In this document: in pieces, positions 1 through 8,413 of the stretch | Layout: each line of letters starts with the position of its first letter | Position numbering within the stretch: position 1 is the first letter of the stretch | Assembly (NCBI RefSeq): GCF_003952525.1 | Contig: NZ_CP034451.1 | Span: 4,564,501-4,628,500, forward strand | DNA: 64,000 nt | Source of the DNA: Mesorhizobium sp. M3A.F.Ca.ET.080.04.2.1 | GTDB lineage: Bacteria > Pseudomonadota > Alphaproteobacteria > Rhizobiales > Rhizobiaceae | Direction of reading: 5' to 3' | The notes under the pieces: generated by a model | Told to the model about the DNA's origin: nothing | Database searches by the model: none | Seen by the model: the letters and a program-made list of their open reading frames with translations, nothing else | Translations under genes and position numbers: made by a program

Positions 1-879
1 CCCGATATCGTCATTGTCGAAGCGTTTCCATTTGGACGCCGGCAGATGCATTTCGAACTCTTGCCGCTGATCGAGGCCATCGACGCGACGTTGCCCAAGC
101 CGCTGCTGGCGACGTCCGTCCGTGATATCCTTCAGGACCGCGTCAAGCCGGGCCGAAACGAGGAAACGGTCGATCTCATCAACAGGCATTTCGACCTTGT
201 CATGGTCCACGGCGATCCGGCTTTCGCAACCATCGACAGGACGTTTCCACTGGCTGGGGCGATCAGGGCCGAGGTTGCCTACACAGGGCTCGTTGCTGCG
301 CCGCCACCGTCCGCGGCCTCCGAGCGCTTCGACGTCCTGGTGTCGGTTGGCGGCGGGGCTGCGGGGAAAAGCCTTGTCACGTCCACCATCGCGGCGGCGC
401 ACAATGCCAACAATGCCTGGAAATGGTGTTTGATCACCGGCCCAAACCTGCCGAAAGACGAGTTTGACGTGATCGCGCGCAATGCCACGCCGGGTCTGTC
501 CATCTTCCGCTTCCGCGCCGATTTCGCCAGCCTGCTGACCGGCGCCCGCCTGTCAGTCTCGCAGGCGGGCTACAACACCGTTTGCGATATCCTGCGCGCC
601 GGTTGTCGCTCCCTGCTCGTTCCGTTTGCAGCCGGCGCCGAAACCGAACAGACGGTTCGCGCGCTGATGCTTGAAGAACTCGGTCTTGCAACCGTGCTGA
701 TGGAAAAGGATCTGACGCCTGAAGGTTTGGCCCAAACGATCGCACAGGCGCTTCTGGGACCTGCGCCAGCCGCGCATCGCCTCGACCTGGAAGGCGGGCC
801 TCGTTCGGCGCAAATCCTGCGCGAGCAATATCGAAGATGGTCCCGGAAGGAGGGGCTTGGTTTCGGAAAAGTTCAGTGA
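1..879 (+). CDS. Predicted glycosyltransferase (COG4671-like), 5' end outside window
   Basis: The reading frame is open from base 1, so the gene begins upstream of the window; the first in-window Met (base 46) is internal. The visible 292 residues form the C-terminal part of a GT-B glycosyltransferase resembling the GT28/MurG-like family and COG4671 'predicted glycosyl transferase'. A glycine-rich turn (SVGGGAAGK) opens the nucleotide-sugar-binding half, and the donor-site signature SQAGYNT is followed by a hydrophobic strand ending in VPF, as in MurG-type enzymes. It probably transfers a sugar from a nucleotide donor to an envelope or exopolysaccharide acceptor. The substrate cannot be read from the sequence. 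A deacetylase, a GT4 enzyme and a sugar dehydrogenase within 10 kb support a polysaccharide role. Confidence 0.8.
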   Translation, partial: PDIVIVEAFPFGRRQMHFELLPLIEAIDATLPKPLLATSVRDILQDRVKPGRNEETVDLINRHFDLVMVHGDPAFATIDRTFPLAGAIRAEVAYTGLVAAPPPSAASERFDVLVSVGGGAAGKSLVTSTIAAAHNANNAWKWCLITGPNLPKDEFDVIARNATPGLSIFRFRADFASLLTGARLSVSQAGYNTVCDILRAGCRSLLVPFAAGAETEQTVRALMLEELGLATVLMEKDLTPEGLAQTIAQALLGPAPAAHRLDLEGGPRSAQILREQYRRWSRKEGLGFGKVQ

Positions 880-950
880 TCGCGACAAGGTGTTAGCGCG
901 CGTCGCGGTCTGGTGAGATTCATGCGGCGCGCTTCAACTCCTTGTCTTCA

Positions 951-1005
951 CGCATGTCGTTGTCTCAGGACCGCGCACACTTCTGAGCGACATGCATTAA
1001 TGCAT
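951..1005. repeat. Rhizobial-type intergenic palindrome, copy 1
   Basis: The 8-base arms GCATGTCG (952-959) and CGACATGC (988-995) bound a 28-base centre containing CCGCGCACACTTCTGAG. It overlaps a perfect 14-base palindrome, ATGCATTAATGCAT (992-1005), which runs into the stop codon of the methyltransferase on the minus strand. A second copy with the same arms and a similar centre lies at 21884-21930. The element sits between two converging genes, so the hairpin may help end transcription from either side. Its assignment to a dispersed rhizobial repeat family is from memory and unchecked. Confidence 0.65.
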
Positions 1006-1679
1006 CAAACGGCTCCAATCAGCATGAAGCGCGTATAATTCTTTGTCGGCAGTTCGCCGGAAAACCGCACCTCCCGTAGCGCCGCCATTGCTTCGAAGGC
1101 TGCAAGCGAAGCGACGCAGTTGATGTGCGTCGGCTCGCTGAAATAGTCGTTCGATTGCAGCAGCACATTCGTGCCCTGCGGAAGCAGGGCAAGCCAGGCA
1201 CGCAGATCGGCTATGTGTTCGCAGCTGGTATTGACTGCCAGGTCGGGCCGTCCGGTCGCATAATCGAGCGCGTACATGTCGGCCGTCAGCGCCTGGAACC
1301 GGTCGCCGGCTTCCCGGTTGAGGGTCCGGGCGACCGGAGCGACTTCGGGATCGATGTCGATGCTATCGATCGCCGCGATGTCGAAGCGGGTGTCGTTGAA
1401 AAGCATTGCCGGCAATACGCCGTACCATCCACCCAGAACCCATATGCGCCCGAACCGGCCGCCGCAACTGTCGAACAGCCCGTCGAGCGCCCACATCTTG
1501 CAGGCGACCTGCTTGTGGTTGAAGGCGTTGGCGATGTCGGCCTGCGGGTGCTTGGCGATGACGCGCGCCAGTCCTGCCACGAGAGGGCAGCTGACATAGG
1601 CAGCAATTCCACGCGTGAGGTCCAAGGCTTGCTCGTGCCAGTCCATGCCGGCATTGCGTGGTTGCGCGACATCCATCAT
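1005..1679 (-). CDS. Class I SAM-dependent methyltransferase-like protein
   Basis: A protein of 224 residues if it starts at the paired ATGs at 1679/1676. The frame stays open up to 2081, but the upstream 134 residues are rich in Arg and Ala and look non-coding, so the shorter form is preferred; neither ATG has a strong ribosome-binding site. A Rossmann motif-I-like turn (WVLGGWYGVLP) is followed by an acidic strand end (SIDIDPEVAPVA), as in SAM-binding folds. A later NTSCEHI segment sits where motif IV is expected. The gene is transcribed towards the partial glycosyltransferase. The acceptor substrate is unknown; a role in modifying a surface glycan or small metabolite is only inferred from the neighbours. 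Confidence 0.6.
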   Translation of the reverse strand: MMDVAQPRNAGMDWHEQALDLTRGIAAYVSCPLVAGLARVIAKHPQADIANAFNHKQVACKMWALDGLFDSCGGRFGRIWVLGGWYGVLPAMLFNDTRFDIAAIDSIDIDPEVAPVARTLNREAGDRFQALTADMYALDYATGRPDLAVNTSCEHIADLRAWLALLPQGTNVLLQSNDYFSEPTHINCVASLAAFEAMAALREVRFSGELPTKNYTRFMLIGAV

Positions 1680-2050
1680 ATTCGTCTTGTATGTTGGGAT
1701 TTCGGGCGGCACAACGCAATCTTGCCCTCGCGCGAGGCTGTTTGATTTCGCGGACGTGATTTTGCGGCAAGTCGCTTCGCCATTGCCCGTGCGGGAGAGA
1801 GCCTGTTGCGTCTGTCCGGACCATTGGCGTCCATCCGCCGGCACCAGCCGCGCAGCCGCGGCCCCGTGCCGCCCGGCTATTCGCCCAAACCTCGCGGAAG
1901 CCGCGGACCGTTTGGCCAGCCGATGACTTCGCTGATCAACGATACCCATGTCGCTGTCGTCGACCATGCGCCGGATCTTGTCGGCGGCGACGCGGAAATT
2001 GCCGATAGGCCATTCGCGGACAGCTGCTTTTACACCCGGCAACCTTCCAA
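1680..2050. other. Intergenic region upstream of the ABC-like gene
   Basis: About 370 bases between two divergent genes. Frames are open on both strands, but composition and lack of recognisable motifs give no support for a gene. It presumably carries promoters for the methyltransferase (minus) and the ABC-like protein (plus). I see no operator, terminator or convincing sigma-70 element. Confidence 0.4.
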
Positions 2051-4786
2051 ATGAAGGATCCACGGTCGCATATGGAACCAAGCCTAGCCCGCTATATCTG
2101 GACGCACACCAAAAAGCAGCAGGTCTGGATATTGATGATCGTCCTGCTTTCGATGATCCCGTATTTCATATCCTTCGACCTGCCGAAGCTGATCGTCAAC
2201 GGCCCAATTCAGGGCAAGGGCTTCGAGCAGCCGGGCGCGACCCAGGCATTCATGAGGCTACACTATGACCTGCCGTTGGTTGGAGAGGTCCAGTTCTTCT
2301 CCGGTTTTCAGCTCGACCGCACGCAGACGCTGTTTGCCCTGAGCGTTGTGTTCCTCTTGCTGGTCGTCATCAACGGCCTGTTCAAACTCTACATCAACAC
2401 CTACAAGGGCCGGCTCGGCGAACGCATGCTCCGGCGCATCCGCTTCGATCTGGTCGATCGTGTGCTGCGGTTTCCGCCGATTTACTTCAAACGGGTGAAA
2501 TCCGCCGAAGTGGCGACCATGGTGAAGGACGAGGTGGAGCCGCTGGGCGGCTTCATCGGCGATGCCTTCCTGCAGCCGGTGCTGCTCGGCGGCCAGGCGC
2601 TGACGGCCATGCTGTTCATCATGGTCCAGAACGTCTGGCTCGGGATGATAGCGGGCGTGATCGTTGTGATTCAGATCGTGCTCATCCCGCGAATGCGGCG
2701 GCGGCTGATCGTGCTGGGGCGCGAACGGCAGCTGACGGCGCGCGCGCTCTCGGGCCGGGTTGGGGAAATCGTCGACGGCATCGGCGCGGTTCACGTCCAC
2801 GATACTTCAAATTACGAACGCGCCGACATTGCTGCCCGGCTCGGGCTCATCTTCAAGATCCGCTTCGATCTTTACCAGTGGAAATTCATGGTAAAGTTCC
2901 TCAACAATTTTCTCGCGCAGGTCACGCCCTTTTTATTCTACATGATCGGCGGCTACCTGGTCATCCAGGGGCGGCTGGACGTCGGCCAGCTCGTGGCCGT
3001 GATCAGCGCCTACAAGGACCTGCCCGGACCGATGAAGGAACTGATCGACTGGGATCAGGCCCGGCAGGACGTCCAAGTCAAATATCAGCAGGTCGTTGAA
3101 CAATTCACCGTCGAGGATCTCATCGCGCCGACAATTGGGGCATTGACGATCGACGCTCCCGCTCCGATGACCAACCCCCTGTCGGCGATCAATCTGTCCA
3201 TCGCAGACGATGGCGGTGCAATGCTCCTCGACCGTATCTCCCTCCAGGTCAAGCCGGGTGAGACGGTGGCGCTGGTCAGTACCGGAACGGGTGGAGCGGA
3301 GGCGCTTGCAGAAGCCTTCGCGCGGCTGAGCTGGCCGGACAGCGGAAAGGTCGCTTCGGGCGCCGACGACCTGCTTGAACTCCCCGAAGCGGTGACCGGC
3401 CGGCGCATGTCCTATGCCTCATCCGACGTTTTCCTGTTCCATGCAAGCCTGCGCGATAATCTGCTCTACGGGTTGAAGCATGCGCCGCTCAAACCGGTGT
3501 CGTATGACGGTTCTGCGGCAGACCAGCACCGCTGGAACATGCACGAGGCGCGCCGGTCGGGTAATCCGGATATCGACATCAACAGCGACTGGATCGACTA
3601 TGCTGCCGCCGGCGCCACCGGCCAGCAGGACCTCTTTGAAGCGGTGCGCCGGGTGCTCGACGCGGTTGTTCTGTCGCGCGACATTCTGGATCTTGGCTTG
3701 CGCTCATCGGCTGACCTCACGCGTCACACGGAACTCGCCAGCCGGATCGTCGAACTGCGTACGGCACTGCGAACCCGGCTGGAACAGGAAGGGCTGAGCG
3801 GACTGGTGGTTCCTTTCGAACCGGGTGCCTACAACAAGGAAGCAAGCATCGGCCAAAACCTGCTCTTCGGTGCTGCCGCCGGCCCGGAACTGGCCGACAA
3901 GGCTCTAGCGGGCAATTCCTATTTCGCTTCTGTGCTGAGGGAAGCCGGCCTCGATCGCATCCTCTACGAAATGGGCATGGAGATCGCAGAACAGGCGATC
4001 GAGTTGTTCGCCGACTTGCCGCCCGATCATCACTTCTTCCAGCAGCTCGCCTTCATGAGCGCCGAGGAGATACCCGCCTACGAAAGCTTGCTGCAACGGC
4101 TCAAGAACCGCCCCTACGAGGCGGTCTCGGAGAGCGACCGTGCCATGATCGTCACCTTGAGCTTTGCCTATATCGAGCCCCGGCATCGATTCGGCCTGCT
4201 GAGCGACGAGCTGATGAGCAAGATCGTCGCTGCACGCAACCGGTTCTATGAGAACCTGCCGCCCGAGCTGCAAAATGCGATCGAACGGTACGATCCCGAC
4301 AAATACATTGCCGCGGCCACCGTCATGGATAACGTCCTGTTCGGGCGCGTGGGCAACAACCATCCCGACGCGCCGGACCGCATACGCTCCATCGTCTATG
4401 ACATTCTTGACGAACTGGGGCTTTATTCCGAACTTCTGGATGTCGGCCTGGACTTCAACGTCGGCGCCGGCGGCAGGCGGCTGACCGCTGGACAGCGACA
4501 GAAGCTCGATGTTGCCCGGGCCCTGCTCAAGCGTCCTGATTTTCTCATTCTCAACCGGCCGCTGTCGGCGCTCGACCAGCGTGTGCAGGACAAGGTGCTG
4601 CGGAACGTGCTCGAGGAAGCCAGGTGCGACGGCCATTCGCCGGCAATCGTGTGGGTCGTGACGAATCCGGCAATGGGGATGATGTTCGATCGCGTTATCG
4701 TCTTCGACTCGGGCCAATTGGTGGAAGACGGAACGCACGAGACACTTTTGGCAGGGAAGAGTATCTTCAAGGAACTGCTGTCGTAG
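2051..4786 (+). CDS. ABC-exporter-like membrane protein with degenerate, expanded nucleotide-binding domain
   Basis: 911 residues from 2051 (or 904 from the in-frame ATG at 2072). Residues about 15-360 form a type-I ABC exporter transmembrane domain. The following NBD-like region is strongly altered. The Walker A position (about residue 409) reads STGTGGAEA and lacks the P-loop Lys and Ser/Thr. The Q-loop Gln is replaced in YASSDVFLF. The signature is LTAGQRQ (about 811). Walker B reads FLILNRPLSALD, with Asn and Arg where Asp and Glu are expected. The H-loop His is Asn (VVTNPAM). Some 340 residues separate the Q-loop-like and signature segments, against roughly 80 in ordinary NBDs. That insert holds three related NLLYG/NLLFG/NVLFG stretches. 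ATP hydrolysis is therefore unlikely. The next two genes encode a cyclic-nucleotide-binding protein and an MBL hydrolase on the same strand. Confidence 0.85.
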   Translation: MKDPRSHMEPSLARYIWTHTKKQQVWILMIVLLSMIPYFISFDLPKLIVNGPIQGKGFEQPGATQAFMRLHYDLPLVGEVQFFSGFQLDRTQTLFALSVVFLLLVVINGLFKLYINTYKGRLGERMLRRIRFDLVDRVLRFPPIYFKRVKSAEVATMVKDEVEPLGGFIGDAFLQPVLLGGQALTAMLFIMVQNVWLGMIAGVIVVIQIVLIPRMRRRLIVLGRERQLTARALSGRVGEIVDGIGAVHVHDTSNYERADIAARLGLIFKIRFDLYQWKFMVKFLNNFLAQVTPFLFYMIGGYLVIQGRLDVGQLVAVISAYKDLPGPMKELIDWDQARQDVQVKYQQVVEQFTVEDLIAPTIGALTIDAPAPMTNPLSAINLSIADDGGAMLLDRISLQVKPGETVALVSTGTGGAEALAEAFARLSWPDSGKVASGADDLLELPEAVTGRRMSYASSDVFLFHASLRDNLLYGLKHAPLKPVSYDGSAADQHRWNMHEARRSGNPDIDINSDWIDYAAAGATGQQDLFEAVRRVLDAVVLSRDILDLGLRSSADLTRHTELASRIVELRTALRTRLEQEGLSGLVVPFEPGAYNKEASIGQNLLFGAAAGPELADKALAGNSYFASVLREAGLDRILYEMGMEIAEQAIELFADLPPDHHFFQQLAFMSAEEIPAYESLLQRLKNRPYEAVSESDRAMIVTLSFAYIEPRHRFGLLSDELMSKIVAARNRFYENLPPELQNAIERYDPDKYIAAATVMDNVLFGRVGNNHPDAPDRIRSIVYDILDELGLYSELLDVGLDFNVGAGGRRLTAGQRQKLDVARALLKRPDFLILNRPLSALDQRVQDKVLRNVLEEARCDGHSPAIVWVVTNPAMGMMFDRVIVFDSGQLVEDGTHETLLAGKSIFKELLS

Positions 4787-5083
4787 AAGCAACGGTCATT
4801 CGGATGCGAAAATTCTGCCGCTGGGAATTTGCTGCAAGATCAAGGAATTCGGCGAAAAGCGCAGCGGGACCACATCTGCGCCGAAAACCCGAAGGATTTT
4901 GCGCAAATCACCCGGCTCTCCGCGTTGCCGGCTGGCGGACGCCCATTTTGTCGGGCCGCTGGCTCGACTGCGGGCTCGCCATCTTTCGCATGGTTCGACC
5001 CGCCATTGCGGAAACAGAATTCACTCTGTCTGGGCGTCGGTTGCTCTCATCTGGCAAACGCGAATTTGAGAAGGGTTGCGACA

Positions 5084-5530
5084 ATGCTGCTCAAGGATGA
5101 AGTTGGAATGCTGCAGCGCGTTCCCTTGTTCTCCGGCATCGAAGCGACAAAGCTCAAGCTGCTTGCATTTACGTCCGATCGGGTGAGCTACAGCGCCGGC
5201 CAAATCCTTTTCCGGCAGGGCGACGAGGGAGACGCCGCCTATGTTATCCTTTCAGGCACGGCGGATATTCTGGTCGATTCCGATAGCGGACCAATAAAAG
5301 TTGCAGAACTGGCGCCGAATTCGATTGTTGGCGAGATCGCGATATTGTGCAACAGCTCCCGCACTGCGACCGTCAGGGCGGCAAGTCCGCTGGAAGCCTT
5401 GAAAATCAACAAGGATCATTTCCTGAGGCTTATGAAGGAGTTCCCGGAGATGACCATCGAGATATTGCGGGTTCTTGCCGATCGGCTAAGCCATACGACC
5501 GCGGATCTGATCGACGCACGAAACGCCTAG
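5084..5530 (+). CDS. Stand-alone cyclic-nucleotide-binding (CAP_ED) domain protein
   Basis: 148 residues; the ATG at 5084 is preceded by GAGAAGGG at good spacing. Almost the whole protein is one CRP-type beta-barrel domain. It has the expected FRQGDEGDAAYVILSG strand-turn segment and a phosphate-binding cassette GEIAIL...SRTATVRA, with the Glu that contacts the ribose and the Arg that contacts the cyclic phosphate. No HTH follows, so it is not a CRP-type transcription factor. It is more likely a soluble cNMP-sensing subunit or adaptor. It lies between the degenerate ABC protein and the MBL hydrolase, with nucleotide cyclases a few kb downstream. Confidence 0.85.
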   Translation: MLLKDEVGMLQRVPLFSGIEATKLKLLAFTSDRVSYSAGQILFRQGDEGDAAYVILSGTADILVDSDSGPIKVAELAPNSIVGEIAILCNSSRTATVRAASPLEALKINKDHFLRLMKEFPEMTIEILRVLADRLSHTTADLIDARNA

Positions 5531-5568
5531 CAGCAGTTTGTTTGGCTACGACGGGCCGAAGGAGCAGC

Positions 5569-6414
5569 ATGGATTTCCTGGTCAGGTTTTGGGGCGTGCG
5601 CGGCAGCATCTCGGTATCGGGACCAGAATTCGCTCGCTACGGCGGCAATACAATCTGCATTGAGATGCGATGCGGCAAGCATACGCTTCTGTTCGACGCG
5701 GGCTCTGGACTACGGCCTGCCGGGAGAGCGCTTCGGGCGTCAGGCGTGACCGATTTCGATCTGCTTTTCACCCATTGCCACTACGATCACATTATCGGGC
5801 TGCCGGCTTTTGCGCCGATCTATGACCGCAGCGTTAAGGTTGCGCTTTGGTCCGGGCATCTTGCAGGGCGCATGACGACCCGGCAGATGATCGATGAGTT
5901 CATGCGGCCGCCATGGTTCCCGGTGAAACTGGATATCTGCAAGGCAAGGCTCGACTGTCACGATTTTGCTTCCGGAGACGTGCTTCGGCCGCGCGAGGGG
6001 GTTGTGGTGCGAACCGCCAGCCTTCTTCATCCGGGCGGCTGCATAGGCTACCGGGTCGAATGGGGCGGACGCGTCGTGGCGGTGATCACGGATACTGAGC
6101 ACGAGCCGGGCAAACTCGACCAGGCGGTGCTCGGCTTGATCGAAGATGCCGACCTCGTCATTTACGATTGCACCTACACCGAGGAGGAAATGGAACATCG
6201 CCGCGGCAACGGGCACTCGACATGGCAACAGGGCGTCAAGCTCTGTGAGGCTGCCGGTGCGCGGGGGCTTGCGCTGTTTCACCACGATCCGGCACGCACC
6301 GATGAGGAACTGGACGCGATGGAGAAACTGGCCAAAGACAGGTTTGCCGGCGCCTTTGCCGCGCGGGACGGCCAGACGCTCACGTTTCCAGTTTCATTGC
6401 ACAAGAAGCGCTGA
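5569..6414 (+). CDS. MBL-fold metallo-hydrolase (RNase Z/PhnP-like superfamily)
   Basis: 281 residues; ATG at 5569 has AAGGAG five bases upstream and lies 38 bases after the preceding stop, consistent with co-transcription. The N-terminal strand VRFWGVRGSI and YGGNT are typical of this MBL subfamily. The metal motif is THCHYDH (HxHxDH), with later metal or phosphate ligands suggested by the TASLLHPGG, TDTEH and FHHDP segments. Relatives hydrolyse phosphodiesters, including cyclic nucleotides and RNA 3' ends. Beside a cNMP-binding protein and cyclases, a cyclic-nucleotide phosphodiesterase role is an attractive but unproven guess. Downstream genes run on the other strand. Confidence 0.85.
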   Translation: MDFLVRFWGVRGSISVSGPEFARYGGNTICIEMRCGKHTLLFDAGSGLRPAGRALRASGVTDFDLLFTHCHYDHIIGLPAFAPIYDRSVKVALWSGHLAGRMTTRQMIDEFMRPPWFPVKLDICKARLDCHDFASGDVLRPREGVVVRTASLLHPGGCIGYRVEWGGRVVAVITDTEHEPGKLDQAVLGLIEDADLVIYDCTYTEEEMEHRRGNGHSTWQQGVKLCEAAGARGLALFHHDPARTDEELDAMEKLAKDRFAGAFAARDGQTLTFPVSLHKKR

Positions 6415-6430
6415 GTTATTTTGCTCTATC

Positions 6431-6486
6431 TTGTTGTTTGACGCGGTTCCGGACAGAAAACCGCTCACATTTTTCCTGGATTTGCT
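6431..6486. repeat. Intergenic repeat of rhizobial type between convergent genes
   Basis: The segment contains ACGCGGTTCCGGACAG, AAAACCGCT and TTTTTCCTGGATTTGCT in the order I associate with a very common rhizobial intergenic repeat. It lies in the 3' region shared by the MBL gene (plus) and the polysaccharide deacetylase (minus), whose stop it overlaps. Complementary short blocks (GCGGTT / AACCGC) could form a small hairpin. Family membership is from memory. Confidence 0.5.
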
Positions 6487-7241
6487 GTACCGGCGCTGCG
6501 CCCGATCAATGCCCTGATCGGAAGCCAGGCGCAGGCTTCGGTCTGTGCGGCGACTGTGAACAGCCGTTCGAGGAAAAGCCAGGCCGATTCATCATGTACG
6601 AGATGGTGGGTGAGCAGGCCGACCGGTTCGCCACCGTCGAACGCATGCTGCAATTGCGCAACGATGGCCTGAACCAATAGGCCATGATCGCGACAGCCGC
6701 GCGTGCCATGCCAATCCATGATGTCGACATTGCTGTTGACGACCGCCACTGAAGCCGGCTTCGACGGACCAAAGGCGGATAACGCCGCAAATCCTATCGA
6801 TCCAAGCTCGGATACCAGGCCGGGGTCGATCCTGTTCCAGGGCGGCACCAGCATCGGAACGGCACGAGCGCCGTGCAGCCCGCTTACGCGCGACAGCCCG
6901 CGAGCCAGCTCATCGAGCACCGCCTCGCGCGGCCGATGCCGGCCGAGCTCCTGCTTTTTCTGGCCCTCGGGCGCATGATTCCGATGCGCCCAGCCGTGGA
7001 TGGCGACCGTGACATGCGGCGCCTCGTCGAGCCGGACGACAAGCTTCTCATCGGTCAGCGCCGGAATGACGGCCAGAGTGAGCGCAACCGCGAATTCACG
7101 GGTGAGGTCCAGCAGCCGATCAAGCGCAGGCGTCGGATCCACGGCGTCATCGTCGCGCAGCCAGAACTCCGCCTTACGGTCCGCCCGTTGCCAGCGCGCC
7201 AGTTCTTCCACCAAGGGCTGCCAGATCTGATCGGATGTCAT
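6465..7241 (-). CDS. Polysaccharide deacetylase (NodB-like fold)
   Basis: 258 residues. The WLRDDDAV segment carries the catalytic/metal Asp pair of carbohydrate esterase family 4-like deacetylases. AIHGWAHRNH supplies the HxxxxH metal ligands, and VPPWNRID matches the substrate-groove motif 3. No signal peptide is visible, so it probably acts in the cytoplasm on a lipid-linked or nucleotide-linked sugar, or is a divergent member. Its start overlaps the stop of the upstream GT4 gene by four bases (ATGA), indicating translational coupling and a shared substrate pathway. The C-terminus enters the intergenic repeat. Confidence 0.85.
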   Translation of the reverse strand: MTSDQIWQPLVEELARWQRADRKAEFWLRDDDAVDPTPALDRLLDLTREFAVALTLAVIPALTDEKLVVRLDEAPHVTVAIHGWAHRNHAPEGQKKQELGRHRPREAVLDELARGLSRVSGLHGARAVPMLVPPWNRIDPGLVSELGSIGFAALSAFGPSKPASVAVVNSNVDIMDWHGTRGCRDHGLLVQAIVAQLQHAFDGGEPVGLLTHHLVHDESAWLFLERLFTVAAQTEACAWLPIRALIGRSAGTANPGKM

Positions 7242-8326
7242 GCAACGGGGATCTTCGCAAGAAGTTCGGCCAGACGCGCCGCTGCAGTATCGAGGGATCG
7301 TTCTTCGAGGATGAAACGTCTGGCTTCGCCGGACATGAGCGCCCTTTCGTCGTCACGGACCAGAAGCCTTTCAATGGCAGAACTGAACGCCGCCACATCG
7401 CCCGGCGGGGTGAGAAGCCCGGTCTGGCCATCCCGCACCACCTCCGGAACGCCGGCGATGTCCTGAGCCACCACTGGAAGGCCGGCGGCCTGTGCTTCAA
7501 GATAGGCAAGGCCATAGGCCTCGCCACAACCCGGCCAGACGTAAATTCCTCCATTGTAGAGGACATCCGGCACGGCGGCCGGCTCGATCGCGCCAAGCCA
7601 TTCGACACGGTCGGCGGGCAAGCCGGCGAACTGCGCTTTGACCTCGTCTCGGGCAGGGCCGTCCCCGACGACCGACATGGTCCAGGGCAGGTGGCGGATC
7701 GGACCGAGCGCTTGCGCCAGCATGCGATAGCTTTCGACTTTGTCGCCCGGGCGCATCATGGCAATGGTGACCAGGCGTGTCGGACAAGTGCTTGCCGGTG
7801 TTTCCCGGAATAGCGATGTGTCGATGAAGGGCGAAAGCATGCCGAAAGCGGCGTCGGGAATCGCGTCGATCAGTCCCCGACGGTCCCTCTGCGTGAAGCA
7901 GATGTTCAGCGCTGCCCGTTCGACGGCTCCCACCACCAACGCTTGCGCCTCGGCCCACAAACCGGTGCTGCGCCGCCTCGAATAGGAGGCTTCCGCAGTC
8001 ACGTAGGGGAGGGCAAAGGCCGAAGCCAGCTCAGGGCCGATCAGGTCGGGCGCCTTGTAATAGGGATGATAGGAGAACCAGAGATCGGGCTTGCCGTCAC
8101 GATCCCAAAGCTCTGTCAGCCGCGCGACTTCCTCTCGGGCCTCGGCCTTGAGCGCATCGAAACTTTTCGAGTCCGGTTCGCGTAGATAAAAACGCAATTC
8201 GGATGCCAGTTCGACGCGATGTCCTTCATGCTCCAGCGCCTTGACCAGCATCCGTGCCATCTGGCGGTCGCCGGAGGCAACGGCATGATTGGGCGACTTT
8301 AGCGGCGCGTAGAAGGCAATTCGCAT
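7238..8326 (-). CDS. Glycosyltransferase family 4 (GT-B)
   Basis: 362 residues, full length for a GT4 enzyme. The N-terminus MRIAFYAPLKSP is the first Rossmann strand. The C-terminal half carries VVGDGPARDE, the nucleotide-binding GCGEAYGLAYLEAQAAG segment with the E-x7-E-type donor motif, and LPVVAQDIAGVPEVV. It should transfer a hexose from a nucleotide sugar onto an acceptor glycan in the cytoplasm. It is coupled by a four-base overlap to the polysaccharide deacetylase, so transfer followed by N-deacetylation of the same sugar is a reasonable reading. It is transcribed divergently from the DUF3095 gene. Confidence 0.9.
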   Translation of the reverse strand: MRIAFYAPLKSPNHAVASGDRQMARMLVKALEHEGHRVELASELRFYLREPDSKSFDALKAEAREEVARLTELWDRDGKPDLWFSYHPYYKAPDLIGPELASAFALPYVTAEASYSRRRSTGLWAEAQALVVGAVERAALNICFTQRDRRGLIDAIPDAAFGMLSPFIDTSLFRETPASTCPTRLVTIAMMRPGDKVESYRMLAQALGPIRHLPWTMSVVGDGPARDEVKAQFAGLPADRVEWLGAIEPAAVPDVLYNGGIYVWPGCGEAYGLAYLEAQAAGLPVVAQDIAGVPEVVRDGQTGLLTPPGDVAAFSSAIERLLVRDDERALMSGEARRFILEERSLDTAAARLAELLAKIPVA

Positions 8327-8413
8327 CGCTGGACCCTATCATTGGAAAGCCTGTGCAAGTCAATTTGGAAGCATGATCGACTTTCACCATCAAGCAGTGG
8401 AATGTGCTATCTG

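Noticed and set aside
1680..2081. N-terminal extension of the methyltransferase on the minus strand
   Set aside because: The added 134 residues are rich in Arg/Ala, overlap the ABC gene start, and show no family features; a start at 1679/1676 gives a compact methyltransferase.
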